A stretch of DNA of 64,000 nt from Mycobacterium sp. HUMS_12744610 (GCF_041206865.1 NZ_JBGEDP010000001.1:2356001-2420000); one strand, 5' to 3'; counted from the stretch's first letter, positions 29,184 through 37,894 are shown. Numbers and translations: made by a program. Notes: generated from the sequence alone by a model not told the origin.

Positions 29184-29912
29184 ATGAATGACCACCAGCT
29201 GGCCGCGCGACTGGCCACCGAGGCGGGGCGGCTGCTGCTCAGGGTGCGCGAGGAATTCGCCGATGCCGAGGCCGGCGAGCGGAAGAACGCCGGGGACAAA
29301 CGATCTCACGAGTTCCTGATGGAGGCGCTCGCCGGCGAACGGCCCGACGACGCGGTGCTGTCCGAGGAGGGCGCCGACGATCCGGTGCGCCTGCGCTCGG
29401 AGCGGGTGTGGATCGTCGACCCGCTCGACGGGACGCGGGAATTCTCCGAACTCGGCCGCGACGACTGGGCGGTGCACGTGGCGCTGTGGCAGGCCGGCGA
29501 GTTGGTGGCCGGTGCCGTGGCGCTGCCGGCGCAGGCGATCACGCTGGCGACACCCCATGTCGATGCGCCGCCCGCCGCCCCCGACCAGCCGCGCATCGTG
29601 GTCTCGCGCACCCGCCCGCCCGCCATCGCGCTGGCCGTCCGCGACGCGCTGGACGGCGTCCTGGTGGAAATGGGTTCCGCCGGCGCCAAGGTGGCCTCGA
29701 TCGTGCAGGGCCTGTCCGACGTCTACGTCCACGCCGGTGGCCAGTTCGAATGGGACTCGGCCGCACCGGTGGCGGTGGCCCGCGCGGCCGGATTGCACAC
29801 GTCCCGCATCGACGGGTCCGCGCTGGTCTACAACCAGCCCGACCCCAAGCTGCCGGACCTGGTGGTGTGCCGTCCCGAGCTGGCCCGCGCGGTGCTGGCC
29901 GTCACCAGCTGA
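29184..29912 (+). CDS. cysQ: 3'-phosphoadenosine 5'-phosphatase CysQ (inositol-monophosphatase family)
   Basis: A 242-residue Mg-dependent phosphatase. The metal-binding motifs are VLSEEG, WIVDPLDGTREF and QFEWDSAAPVAVARAAG. The sequence follows M. tuberculosis CysQ (Rv2131c) closely around GRDDWAVHVALW and the GSAGAKV segment, though it is about 25 residues shorter. It removes the 3' phosphate of PAP or PAPS and so tunes sulfate assimilation; cysH lies at the far end of the window. The ATG at 29184 sets the start. Confidence 0.82.
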   Translation: MNDHQLAARLATEAGRLLLRVREEFADAEAGERKNAGDKRSHEFLMEALAGERPDDAVLSEEGADDPVRLRSERVWIVDPLDGTREFSELGRDDWAVHVALWQAGELVAGAVALPAQAITLATPHVDAPPAAPDQPRIVVSRTRPPAIALAVRDALDGVLVEMGSAGAKVASIVQGLSDVYVHAGGQFEWDSAAPVAVARAAGLHTSRIDGSALVYNQPDPKLPDLVVCRPELARAVLAVTS

Positions 29913-30052
29913 CGCGGCGTCGGTCGCCGGGCGCAAACGCCTTGCGAGCAGCGCGTATTCGTACCGGAGTCGGGTGCGCCGAGATTGCCGTCAGGGCTGT
30001 GTCCCGGCACCTTGAACGACCACCACGGCAATCTGGCTGCGGTGACGCGCGC

Positions 30053-30958
30053 TCAGCGGATGGCCTGCTGCCAGGACAGGACTCGCTGGGCCAGTTCCGG
30101 GCCGCTGTCCTCCTGGATGAAATGGCTCGCATCGATGCGGGCGTGTGGCTGGCCGGCGGCGCCGGGAATGTGGTCGATCAGGGGACGGTCGGCCTTCCCC
30201 AGGATGGGGTCGCGGGAGCCGAAGATGGCAAGGAACGGCTTTTCCCAGTGACCCAGTGCGTCCCAGGCGGCCCGGTTGGCGGGGACGGCCGGGTCGTCGG
30301 GCGAGGTCGGCACCAACTGAGGGAAGGCGCGCGCCCCGGCCTGGTACGCCTTGTCCGGAAAGGGTGCGTCGTAGCCCGCCCGCACCTTGGCGGGAACGCG
30401 GCGGACGGTGCCCACGGCGACCAGGCGGCCGGCGGGCAGCACGGGGGAGTAGCGCGCGAAGGCGCGCCACGCGTAGAGGGCGGGAGGGGTGCTCTGGCGG
30501 GCCGTCGGCAGAAACCCGTTCGCCACCACCAGCCGCGCGATCCGGTCGCCCTGCTCGGCGGCGATGCGCAGGCCGATCAGCGATCCCCAGTCCTGAACGA
30601 ACAGCGTGACGTCCCTGAGATTGAGCAGCTCGAACCACGAGGTCACCCACTCGACGTGGCGCAGGTAGGTGTAGTCCTCGACCCGGCTGGGCTTGTCGGA
30701 ACGGCCGAAACCGATCAGGTCGGGAGCGAGCACCCGGTACCCCGCGTCGGTCAGCGGCGGAATCATCGTCCGGTACAGGTAGCTCCACGTGGGTTCGCCG
30801 TGCAGCAGCACGATCGGGGGGCCCTCGATGGGGCCTTCGTCGAGGTAGTGCATCCGCAACGGCCGGGTGTCGCGCACCGTCACCTCGAGGTAGTTCGCTA
30901 CGAACGGATAGCCCTCCAGGTTTTCGAATCGCGAGTCGGGGGTTCGCAGCACATGCAT
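30053..30958 (-). CDS. dhmA: Haloalkane dehalogenase (DhmA/DmbB, Rv2296 orthologue)
   Basis: A 301-residue alpha/beta hydrolase nearly collinear with Rv2296 from [10 protein letters not shown] to the end. Catalytic nucleophile Asp123 is in VQDWGS with halide-binding Trp124, the oxyanion segment is HGEPTWS, the catalytic acid is near GSRDPILG, and the catalytic His is in ASHFIQED. It hydrolyses carbon-halogen bonds, giving alcohol and halide; the natural substrate in mycobacteria is unknown. It sits in the conserved Rv2284-Rv2299c order. Confidence 0.92.
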   Translation of the reverse strand: MHVLRTPDSRFENLEGYPFVANYLEVTVRDTRPLRMHYLDEGPIEGPPIVLLHGEPTWSYLYRTMIPPLTDAGYRVLAPDLIGFGRSDKPSRVEDYTYLRHVEWVTSWFELLNLRDVTLFVQDWGSLIGLRIAAEQGDRIARLVVANGFLPTARQSTPPALYAWRAFARYSPVLPAGRLVAVGTVRRVPAKVRAGYDAPFPDKAYQAGARAFPQLVPTSPDDPAVPANRAAWDALGHWEKPFLAIFGSRDPILGKADRPLIDHIPGAAGQPHARIDASHFIQEDSGPELAQRVLSWQQAIR

Positions 30959-31062
30959 ATTCAGTACCTCCGGGGCGCGGACACCACTGCAAGCCTCTCT
31001 CCGCGACGCGAATTCGTCCAGTAGCAGTTTTCACCGATGCTGTCATGGGCCGGCGGAAAGGC

Positions 31063-31080
31063 TTTGACGGGGCCGTCAAA
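31063..31080. promoter_or_regulatory. Perfect 18-base palindrome between dhmA and ptpB
   Basis: TTTGACGG at 31063 and its exact inverse CCGTCAAA at 31073 are separated by GG, inside the 216-base gap between two divergent genes. The size and symmetry suit a dimeric repressor such as TetR. It lies 105 bases from the dhmA start and 95 from ptpB, so it could serve either. Confidence 0.5.
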
Positions 31081-31174
31081 ACTCGACACCGCCCGGCAGC
31101 GGACCGTTTATGTCCGGCGGCTATGCAGATGAGAACGACGGTGCCGAGCGGCGCTTTACTAGGATGCGAGCAAC

Positions 31175-31993
31175 ATGGACGACACGGATCTCTCGAATAG
31201 GCCGGCCGCGATGACCGCCGACGTGTCCGGCGCGTGGAACTGCCGGGATGTCGCGCTGGCGACGGGGATACGTCCCGGCCGTTTCTTCCGGTCCAGCGAG
31301 CTGAGCGCGCTGGACGACGCCGGCCGCGCGGCGCTGGGGCGCCTCGGGGTCACCGATGTGGCCGACCTGCGGTCGGTCACCGAGGTGGAGCGCCACGGCG
31401 GCAGCGCCGTGCCCGAGGGTGTCGTGGTGCATCGGCTCGCGTTCGACGGCGAGCACGCCGCACCGCACGAACAGGCTTTCGAGCGGATACTCACCGACAA
31501 GCCCGACGACGAGGAGCCGGTCGCGGCCGCGCGCCGGTTCATGATCGAGGAGTACGAACGGTTTTCGGCGCTGCCCGGCACCCGCGCGGCGGTGGGGCAG
31601 GTCATCCGGATGATCGGCGACACGCGATCGGTCCTGGTCAGCTGCTTCGCCGGCAAGGACCGCACCGGTCTTGCCGTCGCCGTCGTGCTGGAAGCCGTCG
31701 GAGTGGACGACGACCTGATCAAAGCCGATTTCCTGGCCAGCAACGACTCGGTTCCGATGCTGCGCGAACGCATCCTGCGCAGCGTCGAGGAGCGCAGCGA
31801 CAGCGTGACTCCCGAGATCCTCGACTACGTGCGGACCCGGCTGCCCGACCAGGTGCTCGGTGTGCGTGAGGAGTACCTCGAGGCCGCCCGCAAGACCATC
31901 GACGACCGGTACGGTTCGCTGCGCGGGTTCCTCGACGCCGCCGGCGTCGACGACGGCGCGGTGCGGCGCGCCCGGGCCGCACTCGTCGGCTGA
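31175..31993 (+). CDS. ptpB: Tyrosine/lipid phosphatase PtpB (MptpB family)
   Basis: A 272-residue protein following Rv0153c throughout: GAWNCRDVA, GRFFRSSELSALDDAGR, VADLRSVTEVERHG, the catalytic loop CFAGKDRTG with Cys157, and LGVREEYLEAARKTIDDRYGS. MptpB acts on phosphotyrosine, phosphoserine and phosphoinositides and is secreted into host cells by M. tuberculosis. The residue before the catalytic Cys is Ser here (His in MptpB). The true start may be the ATG at 31211, which matches the shorter N-terminus of Rv0153c. Confidence 0.87.
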   Translation: MDDTDLSNRPAAMTADVSGAWNCRDVALATGIRPGRFFRSSELSALDDAGRAALGRLGVTDVADLRSVTEVERHGGSAVPEGVVVHRLAFDGEHAAPHEQAFERILTDKPDDEEPVAAARRFMIEEYERFSALPGTRAAVGQVIRMIGDTRSVLVSCFAGKDRTGLAVAVVLEAVGVDDDLIKADFLASNDSVPMLRERILRSVEERSDSVTPEILDYVRTRLPDQVLGVREEYLEAARKTIDDRYGSLRGFLDAAGVDDGAVRRARAALVG

Positions 31994-31998
31994 CGCGG

Positions 31999-32580
31999 CT
32001 ACCGCGAATCGCGGAGCGCCCGGCCCATTCGCGACACCGCCTCGACGAGAATCGCTTGCGAGGTGGCGAAGTTCAACCGCACATGTCCGGTGCCGCCGGT
32101 TCCGAAGACGTGGCCGGAACTGAGCGCGACGCGGGCGTGGTCGAGAAACCAACGGGCCGGCCCGGCCAGATCGGCCACCACTGGGAGGCCATCGCCGATC
32201 TCCTCGGGGCAGCCGAGTTGCCGGCAATCCAGCCAGGCGAGATAAGTGCCCTGCGGCGGTGCATATCTCACCGCGGGCAGGTGCTCGGCGACGAGGTCAG
32301 CGAGCAACCGCCGGTTGTCGTCCAGTCCGTGCAGCAGCGTGTCGAGCCAGTCGGCTGCGCTCCGGAACGCTTCGGTGTGCGCGATGACGCCGAGGTGGCT
32401 GGGCCCGTGGCTGACCTCTTCGGGCATCCGGCGCAGGTCCGCCGCGGCCTGCGGGCCGGCGATCGCCAGGGCCGCCTTGAGCCCCGAGAGGCTCCACGCC
32501 TTGGAGGCCGACATCAGGGCGAACGCGTCCTCGGCACCGGGGACGGTCAGATACGGGACGAAACGCAGGGCTGCATCGAT
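31999..32580 (-). pseudogene. PLP aminotransferase (Rv2294-like, MalY/PatB type), N-terminal half lost
   Basis: The C-terminal half of a fold-type I aminotransferase/cystathionine beta-lyase: the PLP-Lys loop [15 protein letters not shown], then [27 protein letters not shown] and a final HVRLNFATS. Reading upstream, similarity runs to about [12 protein letters not shown] and then abruptly meets a subtilase fragment near 32580-32590; a stop codon lies in frame just beyond. The N-terminal half with the cofactor and substrate residues is gone. Its place next to dhmA matches Rv2294. Confidence 0.85.
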
Positions 32581-32589
32581 CCATCGATG

Positions 32590-33110
32590 AGATCATTGGG
32601 GCGTGCGGCCTGTCGCGCAACCAATGCGGCAGCGAAACTGGTTCCTGTTACGTGAGTTTCATTGCGGCCTGCAGGAGTCGCCACCTTGAGCCCGGGGCTA
32701 TGAGGCGAGAGGCCACGTGACGTGATCACTTTCTGTGCTGTTGCACCGCCGACACAGATCGCTCCGCCACCGTGAGCCATTACGTCCGGCTTGATGCTGC
32801 GGCGATATCCACTTCCCGTCGCTGTCACGAGGCTGATACTTCGACATCCGTCCGCCGGGTCGACAAGGTAGCCCTGCGCAACTGCGTCAGTACCCTCGTC
32901 GTGAGTGGCGCACACGATGATTGCATTGACAGCTTCCGCCGGAGCAAGCAGCCTCTGTTCATTCTGTCGATGATCGATGGCTACTAGCAGAATCTGACGC
33001 CGGTCAGTTCCCACCGCTCCCGTGAGATCGGTTGACACCAAAAGGCTTAGCGCGAGCTTGCCATGATTTCCAGCGGATATTACGACAAGAACACCACGGG
33101 AGGTATGACA
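32590..33110 (-). pseudogene. Subtilisin-like (S8) protease remnant, possibly IetS-type
   Basis: A C-terminal part of an S8 protease: GVLVVISAGNHG, LLAPAEAVNAIIVCATHDEG, RRSIKPDVMAHGG, GLKVATPAGRN and the Ser-containing GTSFAAALVAR. The catalytic Asp and His regions are missing, and the frame runs straight into the aminotransferase fragment. The PAEAVNAI and RRSIKPDV patterns recall subtilases paired with AAA ATPases in the IetAS anti-phage system, a resemblance from memory only. It marks the left edge of the arsenic island. Confidence 0.65.
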
Positions 33111-33634
33111 CAACTTGCAACCCCTGCGGCGATGGCCGCGCCGGAGGGGCCTGTGACGCTGTACTTCGAGTTTCATGTTGTCGGCCCCGAACACGACGCC
33201 TCTTCACTCCTTGCCCGCTCGGGCACTGTTCACGGCGGGCGGCCGCTCGCCGAGGCAGGCGATTGCCGACCTCGTTTCCCCCACCCCCGAGTCGCAGGCT
33301 GGCCTGGCGGGCGTCGCCCCTTCTACCCGCCAGTCCAGCCAAGTCAAACACGTCGGATACCGTTGGGCAGCAGACAAACAGCTCCGAGACGCCGTCTGTG
33401 ACTTCGCCGGCGACAGACGCCGAGCTAACCTTTGGGCCACCGACCTGCACAATCGCACCCAAGCCATCGGCCACCCTTCAGACCCTCCTCAACCAGGAAC
33501 CACAGACGGCACCTTGACACAGGGCTACTCATGGGTTTCTCTCCCGGTGCGCGGTGGCGGGCCGTTTCGCTGGCAACTGTCAACGTGCAGCGGTGCTGGC
33601 GTGGTGGCGCGATCGTGTTTTCTGTGCGGCTGCC
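33111..33634. other. Gene-free stretch at the island edge
   Basis: About 520 bases with no convincing gene. Open frames on both strands lack recognisable motifs or ribosome-binding sites, and base composition is less GC-biased at third positions than in neighbouring genes. It probably holds degraded remains of the subtilase neighbourhood. Confidence 0.45.
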
Positions 33635-34423
33635 TCAGTCGGAGGACGTGGTCGGTTTGGTGGCGCGGATGATCGCGCCGTGCATTCCTTGGGCGACTTC
33701 GTGGGTGAAGGTGACGGTGGCATCGGTGAATCCGGCTGCGGCCAGCCCGTCGAGGTATTCCTGGCGGGACAGCGCTCCGGCGATGCAGCCGACGTAGGAG
33801 CCGCGTTCGGCGCGCTCGGCCGCACTGAGCTGGTCTTCGGCGACCACGTCGGAGATCCCGATCCGCCCGCCGGGGACCAGGACGCGGAACATCTCGGCGA
33901 GCACGGCCGGTTTGTCGGCCGACAGGTTGATCACACAATTGGAGATCACCACGTCCACGGCGGCGTCGGGCAGCGGTATGTCCTCGATGGTGCCCTTGCG
34001 GAACTCGACGTTGGTGGCACCAGCCTTGGCTTTGTTCTCCTCGGCCAGGGCGAGCATTTCGTCGGTCATGTCAACGCCGTAGGCGAACCCCTCTGGGCCG
34101 ACCCGGCGCGCCGACAACAACACATCAATGCCGCCGCCGGAACCCAAGTCAAGCACCCGTTCGCCCGGGTGCAGGTCGGCGACCGCGGTCGGGTTACCGC
34201 AGCCCAAGCTGGCCGCGAGCGCTTCGGCGGGAATCTCGGAATGCTCGTCGGTGCCGTAGAGGCCGGCGCCGAAGATGGTCCCAACATCGGCCGAGTCGCT
34301 TGACCCGCAGCAGCTCGCGGCGGTCAGCACGTCGCTGTTGGTGTCACCGCTATGCGCCGCGGTGGCGGCGGCGCCGTAGCTCGCCCGGACCTGATCGCGC
34401 AGCTCGTTGTGTTCGGCAGTCAT
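33635..34423 (-). CDS. arsM: Arsenite methyltransferase ArsM
   Basis: A 262-residue SAM methyltransferase. The SAM loop is VLDLGSGGGIDVLLSA, with YGVDMTDEML. Arsenic-binding cysteines are in SCCGSSD (N-terminal), NCVINLS and YVGCIAGA. It adds methyl groups to As(III), giving volatile or less toxic methylarsenicals depending on the host. The ATG at 34423 has AAGGAG eight bases upstream; an earlier ATG at 34441 lies before that site. It is transcribed away from arsR. Confidence 0.93.
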   Translation of the reverse strand: MTAEHNELRDQVRASYGAAATAAHSGDTNSDVLTAASCCGSSDSADVGTIFGAGLYGTDEHSEIPAEALAASLGCGNPTAVADLHPGERVLDLGSGGGIDVLLSARRVGPEGFAYGVDMTDEMLALAEENKAKAGATNVEFRKGTIEDIPLPDAAVDVVISNCVINLSADKPAVLAEMFRVLVPGGRIGISDVVAEDQLSAAERAERGSYVGCIAGALSRQEYLDGLAAAGFTDATVTFTHEVAQGMHGAIIRATKPTTSSD

Positions 34424-34509
34424 CCAACCCACTCCTTCCATCGACGGATATCTATGGGTTCAGTGTGCACGACTAATCGATGACTGTCAATGTGTGTCAT
34501 ACTGGGGCC
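34424..34509. promoter_or_regulatory. Divergent arsM/arsR promoter region
   Basis: 86 bases between divergent start codons. On the minus strand TTGACA (34490-34485) is a consensus -35 for arsM. On the plus strand CATACT (34498-34503) is a -10 placed six bases before the arsR ATG, which would give a leaderless arsR message. The overlap of the two promoters suits joint repression by ArsR, though a clear ArsR palindrome was not found. Confidence 0.55.
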
Positions 34510-34893
34510 ATGCCCGCCACGACCAAGTCTCTGACCGAACGCGACGACTCGCGGCCGGTGGCCGACCTTGCTGCGTGCTGCAGCCCGATCACCGACGGCG
34601 TGCTGGACGCGGCGGCCGCCGAGCGGCTGGCCGGCGTGCTCAAGGCGTTGGCCGAACCGACGCGGCTGCGGCTGGTGTCGCTGATCGCGGGCCATGAGGG
34701 TGCGGAGGCGTGCGTGTGCGAGCTGACCGCGCCGGTCGGGCTGTCCCAGCCGACGGTGTCGCACCACCTCAAGATCCTGGTCGAGGCAGGCCTGCTGGAA
34801 CGAACACAACGCGGCAAGTGGGCCTACTACCGGGTGGTGCTCGCCACCCTGGATGCACTCGGTGAGGTGTTTGTCGGTCCGCGCCGTCACTGA
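34510..34893 (+). CDS. arsR: ArsR/SmtB-family arsenic-responsive repressor
   Basis: A 127-residue winged-helix regulator. ACVCELT in the third helix is the classic CxC As(III) site, and an N-terminal CC (LAACCSP) may add ligands. The recognition helix is SQPTVSHHLKILVEAGLLE, followed by the wing RGKWAYYRV. Metal binding releases it from DNA. I start at 34510 because the -10 element sits just upstream; an in-frame ATG at 34480 would overlap the promoter. Confidence 0.92.
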   Translation: MPATTKSLTERDDSRPVADLAACCSPITDGVLDAAAAERLAGVLKALAEPTRLRLVSLIAGHEGAEACVCELTAPVGLSQPTVSHHLKILVEAGLLERTQRGKWAYYRVVLATLDALGEVFVGPRRH

Positions 34894-34898
34894 CATCC

Positions 34899-35048
34899 TC
34901 AGCAGCCGCCTCCGCCTCCGGCTGGACAGCAGACTTGTCCATCTGGGGGTTCACTCGCAGCATCGATGTCCACCGTCGTTTTATCTGAGGCATCCGAGGC
35001 GGCGGCGGTGAATGCTCCGCTGACGAGTCCGTGAGTGTTTGCAATCAT
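34899..35048 (-). CDS. Possible small Cys-rich protein in the ars cluster
   Basis: A 49-codon frame on the opposite strand between arsR and arsD (start MIANTHGLVSGAF, end VCCPAGGGGGC then stop). The tail with CC, a glycine run and a final Cys resembles the metal-binding tails of ArsD and related proteins. There is no strong ribosome-binding site, and the frame extends 12 codons upstream of the ATG, so it could instead be the tail of a lost larger gene. Confidence 0.35.
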   Translation of the reverse strand: MIANTHGLVSGAFTAAASDASDKTTVDIDAASEPPDGQVCCPAGGGGGC

Positions 35049-35154
35049 CCGCAACTGGAACGGCCCGACGCTCGGCCGCGTCTCCTAGACCGCTGGTTTC
35101 GACAAAGACCCGAAACCACATCGTTCACCTGCCCAAGCAGAGGAGAAAGTGAAG

Positions 35155-35547
35155 ATGAGCAAAATTGAGGTATTCGAACCCGCGCTATGCTGCGCCACCG
35201 GTGTGTGCGGTGAGGACGTCGACCAAGACTTGGTGACGTTTTCGGCCGACATGGATTTCGTCCGGAGTCGCGGCGGGGAGGTGGTCCGCTACAACCTGGC
35301 GAGCGAACCGCTCGCGTTCGCCGAAAACGATGCGGCGAAGGCGTTTTTGGAGGTTGCCGGCTCTGAGGGGCTGCCGCTGATCCTGGTCGACGGTGTCACC
35401 GCGACGACCGGCCGCTACCCCGACCGCGCGCAGCTGGCCCGCTGGGCCGGCGTGGCGGCCGACGAAGCAGCGTCGCCGGTGATGCTCGGAGTCACCGAAA
35501 CAGGCGCAGGCGGCTGCTGCGGCGGCGCAGACACCAGCTGCTGTTGA
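35155..35547 (+). CDS. arsD: Arsenic metallochaperone ArsD
   Basis: A 130-residue ArsD. The essential As(III) site is PALCCATGVCG (Cys12, 13, 18 by family numbering), and the C-terminal GCCGGADTSCC supplies the two additional Cys pairs of longer ArsDs. ArsD hands arsenite to the ArsA ATPase. AGGAG lies nine bases before the ATG at 35155; an upstream GTG at 35149 is too close to it. The arsA start follows within a dozen bases. Confidence 0.93.
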   Translation: MSKIEVFEPALCCATGVCGEDVDQDLVTFSADMDFVRSRGGEVVRYNLASEPLAFAENDAAKAFLEVAGSEGLPLILVDGVTATTGRYPDRAQLARWAGVAADEAASPVMLGVTETGAGGCCGGADTSCC

Positions 35548-35560
35548 GATGGGTTGGGAC

Positions 35561-36597
35561 ATGAAGTTTTTGGACAATCCGCCCCGGTTTATGTTCTTCA
35601 CCGGCAAGGGCGGGGTCGGTAAAACCTCCACCGCGTGTGCCACCGCGGTCACCCTGGCCAGGCAAGGCAAGCAGGTCCTGCTGGTCAGCACCGACCCGGC
35701 ATCCAACGTCGGGCAAGTGTTCGGATTGACCATCGGCAACACCGTCACCGAGGTTGGCGCGGTCGCCGGGTTATCGGCGTTGGAGATCGACCCACAGCTG
35801 GCCGATCCGGCGCGCACTCGGCTGGTGCTGGTCTCGCGAGCCCAAAAATCGGCCCTGGCCGAAACCGCACGCACCCGCCGGGAACTGGCCGCGATCGGGT
35901 TGACCCGCCAGTATCTCGTCATCAACGCCGTGCTGCCCGCCCCCGCCGACGGCAGCGATCCGCTGGCGACGGCGATCTATCGCCGTGAACAGGATGCGAT
36001 CGCGCACCTGCCGGCCGAATTAGCCGCCCTGCCGATCGATCAAGTCGAACTCAAGGCCACCAACGTCGTCGGCGCAGAGGCGGTGGCCGCGTTGTTCACA
36101 CCCACCGCGGCCGCGCCAGCCGATGCGGTCACGTCCGATACCGGATTACCGACGACCGGGGCCACGCTCACCGATCTGATCGACGAACTCGCCGACCAGC
36201 CCCACGGCTTGATTTTGTGCATGGGCAAGGGCAGCGTCGGTAAGACGACCGTCGCCGCGGCAATCGCGGCCGAACTTGCCGGTCGCGGGCGCCAGGTACA
36301 CCTGACCACCACCGACCCCGCCGGGGACCTCACCGACACCGTCGACCCGGATCTGCAGAATCTGCAGGTATCCCGGATCGATCCGGTCCACGAGACGCGC
36401 CGATACCGTGAGCATGTGCTGGCCACCAAGGGCGCCGCACTTGATGCGCAGGCCGCGCGATGCTCGCCGAAGAACTGCGCTCATCCTGCACCGAAGAGGT
36501 CGCCGTGTTCCAGGCTTTCTCCCGTGTCATCGGCGAATCCCGGCGCAAGTTCGTCGTCGTCGACACCGCGCCCAGCGGGCACACCCTGCTGCTGCTC
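35561..36597 (+). pseudogene. arsA: Arsenite ATPase ArsA, internally deleted, frameshifted and truncated
   Basis: The start MKFLDNPPRFMFFTGKGGVGKTS matches ArsA with its first P-loop, and STDPASNVGQVF follows. After GLSALEIDPQ the protein jumps to LADPARTRLVLVSRAQ, skipping about 115 residues that include the first DTAPTGH motif; the frame is kept. The second P-loop (MGKGSVGKTT) is present. Near 36450 the frame shifts, continuing MLAEELRSSCTEEVAVFQAF to VVVDTAPSGHTLLLL, where it meets a P450 sequence. Intact ArsA has about 580 residues. It cannot be functional as written. Confidence 0.9.
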
Positions 36598-36855
36598 AAC
36601 GGTTCCGCCAACCGGGACGAACGGCAGTTCCCCGATCCGGACCGCTTCGACATCCACCGCCGCGGCAGCCACCTCAGCTTCGGCCAGGGCCTGCATTTCT
36701 GCCTGGGCTCGGCGCTGGCCCGGATGGAAGCCCGGGTGGCGCTCGAGGAGGTGCTCCAGCGCTGGGCCGAGTGGGACGTCGACTACGCCAACGCGCAGCG
36801 CGCACACACCGCCAGCGTGCGCGGGTGGGCGCGGCTGCCCGTCGTCACCGGTTAG
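36598..36855 (+). pseudogene. Cytochrome P450 C-terminal fragment fused to arsA
   Basis: Directly after the arsA DTAPSGHTLLLL the sequence becomes NGSANRDERQFPDPDRFD and then the haem-binding loop FGQGLHFCLG with proximal Cys, followed by the P450 helix ALARMEARVALEEVL and the normal C-terminus. P450s normally carry LLLxGSANRD at this place, so the joint falls in a Leu/CTG run common to both genes. Only the last 85 residues of about 400 remain. It overlaps the next gene's stop by four bases. Confidence 0.9.
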
Positions 36856-37877
36856 ACGGCGGTCTTGTCGATCAACACCGCGCCCCCGGGCTCGTCGTCG
36901 AGCGTCTGCAGCGGCAGCTCCACGCCCTGGGCGGTGAGGCGGACGATCTGGGCCAGTTGTCCGGGCGCGTCGCACTGCAGGTAGTGATCGGCGTTGGGAA
37001 CCACCCAGTAGCGGTTGCGGCCCGGCTTGTTCTTCAGGTACGCCTGCCAGACATGGTTGGGCACGCGCAGGGGCGCGATGCTGTCGTGCAGGCCCCACGC
37101 CAGCGTGGTGTTGACCGGGCTGGTGAAAAGCGCTTCGAGCCAACCGGTTTCGTCGGCGGCGCGCTCGTGCAGGTACTTGATGGTGTCGGGCAGCACCCGG
37201 ACCCCGTCGTTGTGGGCGAAACACTTGGCCATTGCCGCGATCTCGGGGTCTTCCAGTGTGCGCCGGGGCATGAAGGTGCCCGCCGCCATGCCCGTCGCGA
37301 GCATCTCCGGGGTGACCGCGGCCGCGGTGTCGCGTGCGGTCGCGTCGTCGAGCAGCGCGGTCTGGAACGAGGTGAGGTTGGACAGCGGCAGATAGATGTT
37401 GGCGTTGGTCAGGAAGAGGTCGACGGGCACCGCCGGCGGGTCCAGGTCGGCGAGCATGCCCACGGCGATCATCGCGACGCTGCTGCCGCGGTCGTGGGCG
37501 AGCATGCGGTACTCGCTCAGCTGCCACACCCGGGTGATCGCGTCGACGAGCAGGCGTGCGTCGTCGTACAGCGAGTACACGTAGGGCTCGGGTGGCTTGT
37601 CGGACAGCCCGTAGCCCGGGAAGTCCAGGACGTGGATGTCGAACTCGGAGCTCAGCTCCCGCGACAAGCCGTAATAGTCGATGCTCGACGTCGGGAAGCC
37701 GTGCACCAGCACCAGCGCGGGCGCACCGGGCGTTCCGCACCGGCGGGTGAACACCGAGACCTCGGTTTCGTCGTTGGCCGCCGTGGTCGACCGCCAACGA
37801 AGCTGCGTGCTGTCTTTCTGCCACTCCGCGAAGATGTCCAAGGTGCCAGCATCCCAGAGGTGACCGCGGTTGGACAA
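36852..37877 (-). CDS. Alpha/beta hydrolase, epoxide-hydrolase-like
   Basis: A 341-residue hydrolase. Oxyanion motif VHGFPTSS, nucleophile elbow LAHDRGSSVAM (Asp as in epoxide hydrolases and haloalkane dehalogenases), acid near LHDSIAP and catalytic His in NADHYLQ. The helical cap between residues about 140 and 250 is long. An epoxide or ester substrate is likely; specificity is unknown. Convergent with the P450 fragment. Confidence 0.82.
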   Translation of the reverse strand: MSNRGHLWDAGTLDIFAEWQKDSTQLRWRSTTAANDETEVSVFTRRCGTPGAPALVLVHGFPTSSIDYYGLSRELSSEFDIHVLDFPGYGLSDKPPEPYVYSLYDDARLLVDAITRVWQLSEYRMLAHDRGSSVAMIAVGMLADLDPPAVPVDLFLTNANIYLPLSNLTSFQTALLDDATARDTAAAVTPEMLATGMAAGTFMPRRTLEDPEIAAMAKCFAHNDGVRVLPDTIKYLHERAADETGWLEALFTSPVNTTLAWGLHDSIAPLRVPNHVWQAYLKNKPGRNRYWVVPNADHYLQCDAPGQLAQIVRLTAQGVELPLQTLDDEPGGAVLIDKTAV

Positions 37878-37894
37878 CTGCCCGCGCCCCGAGC

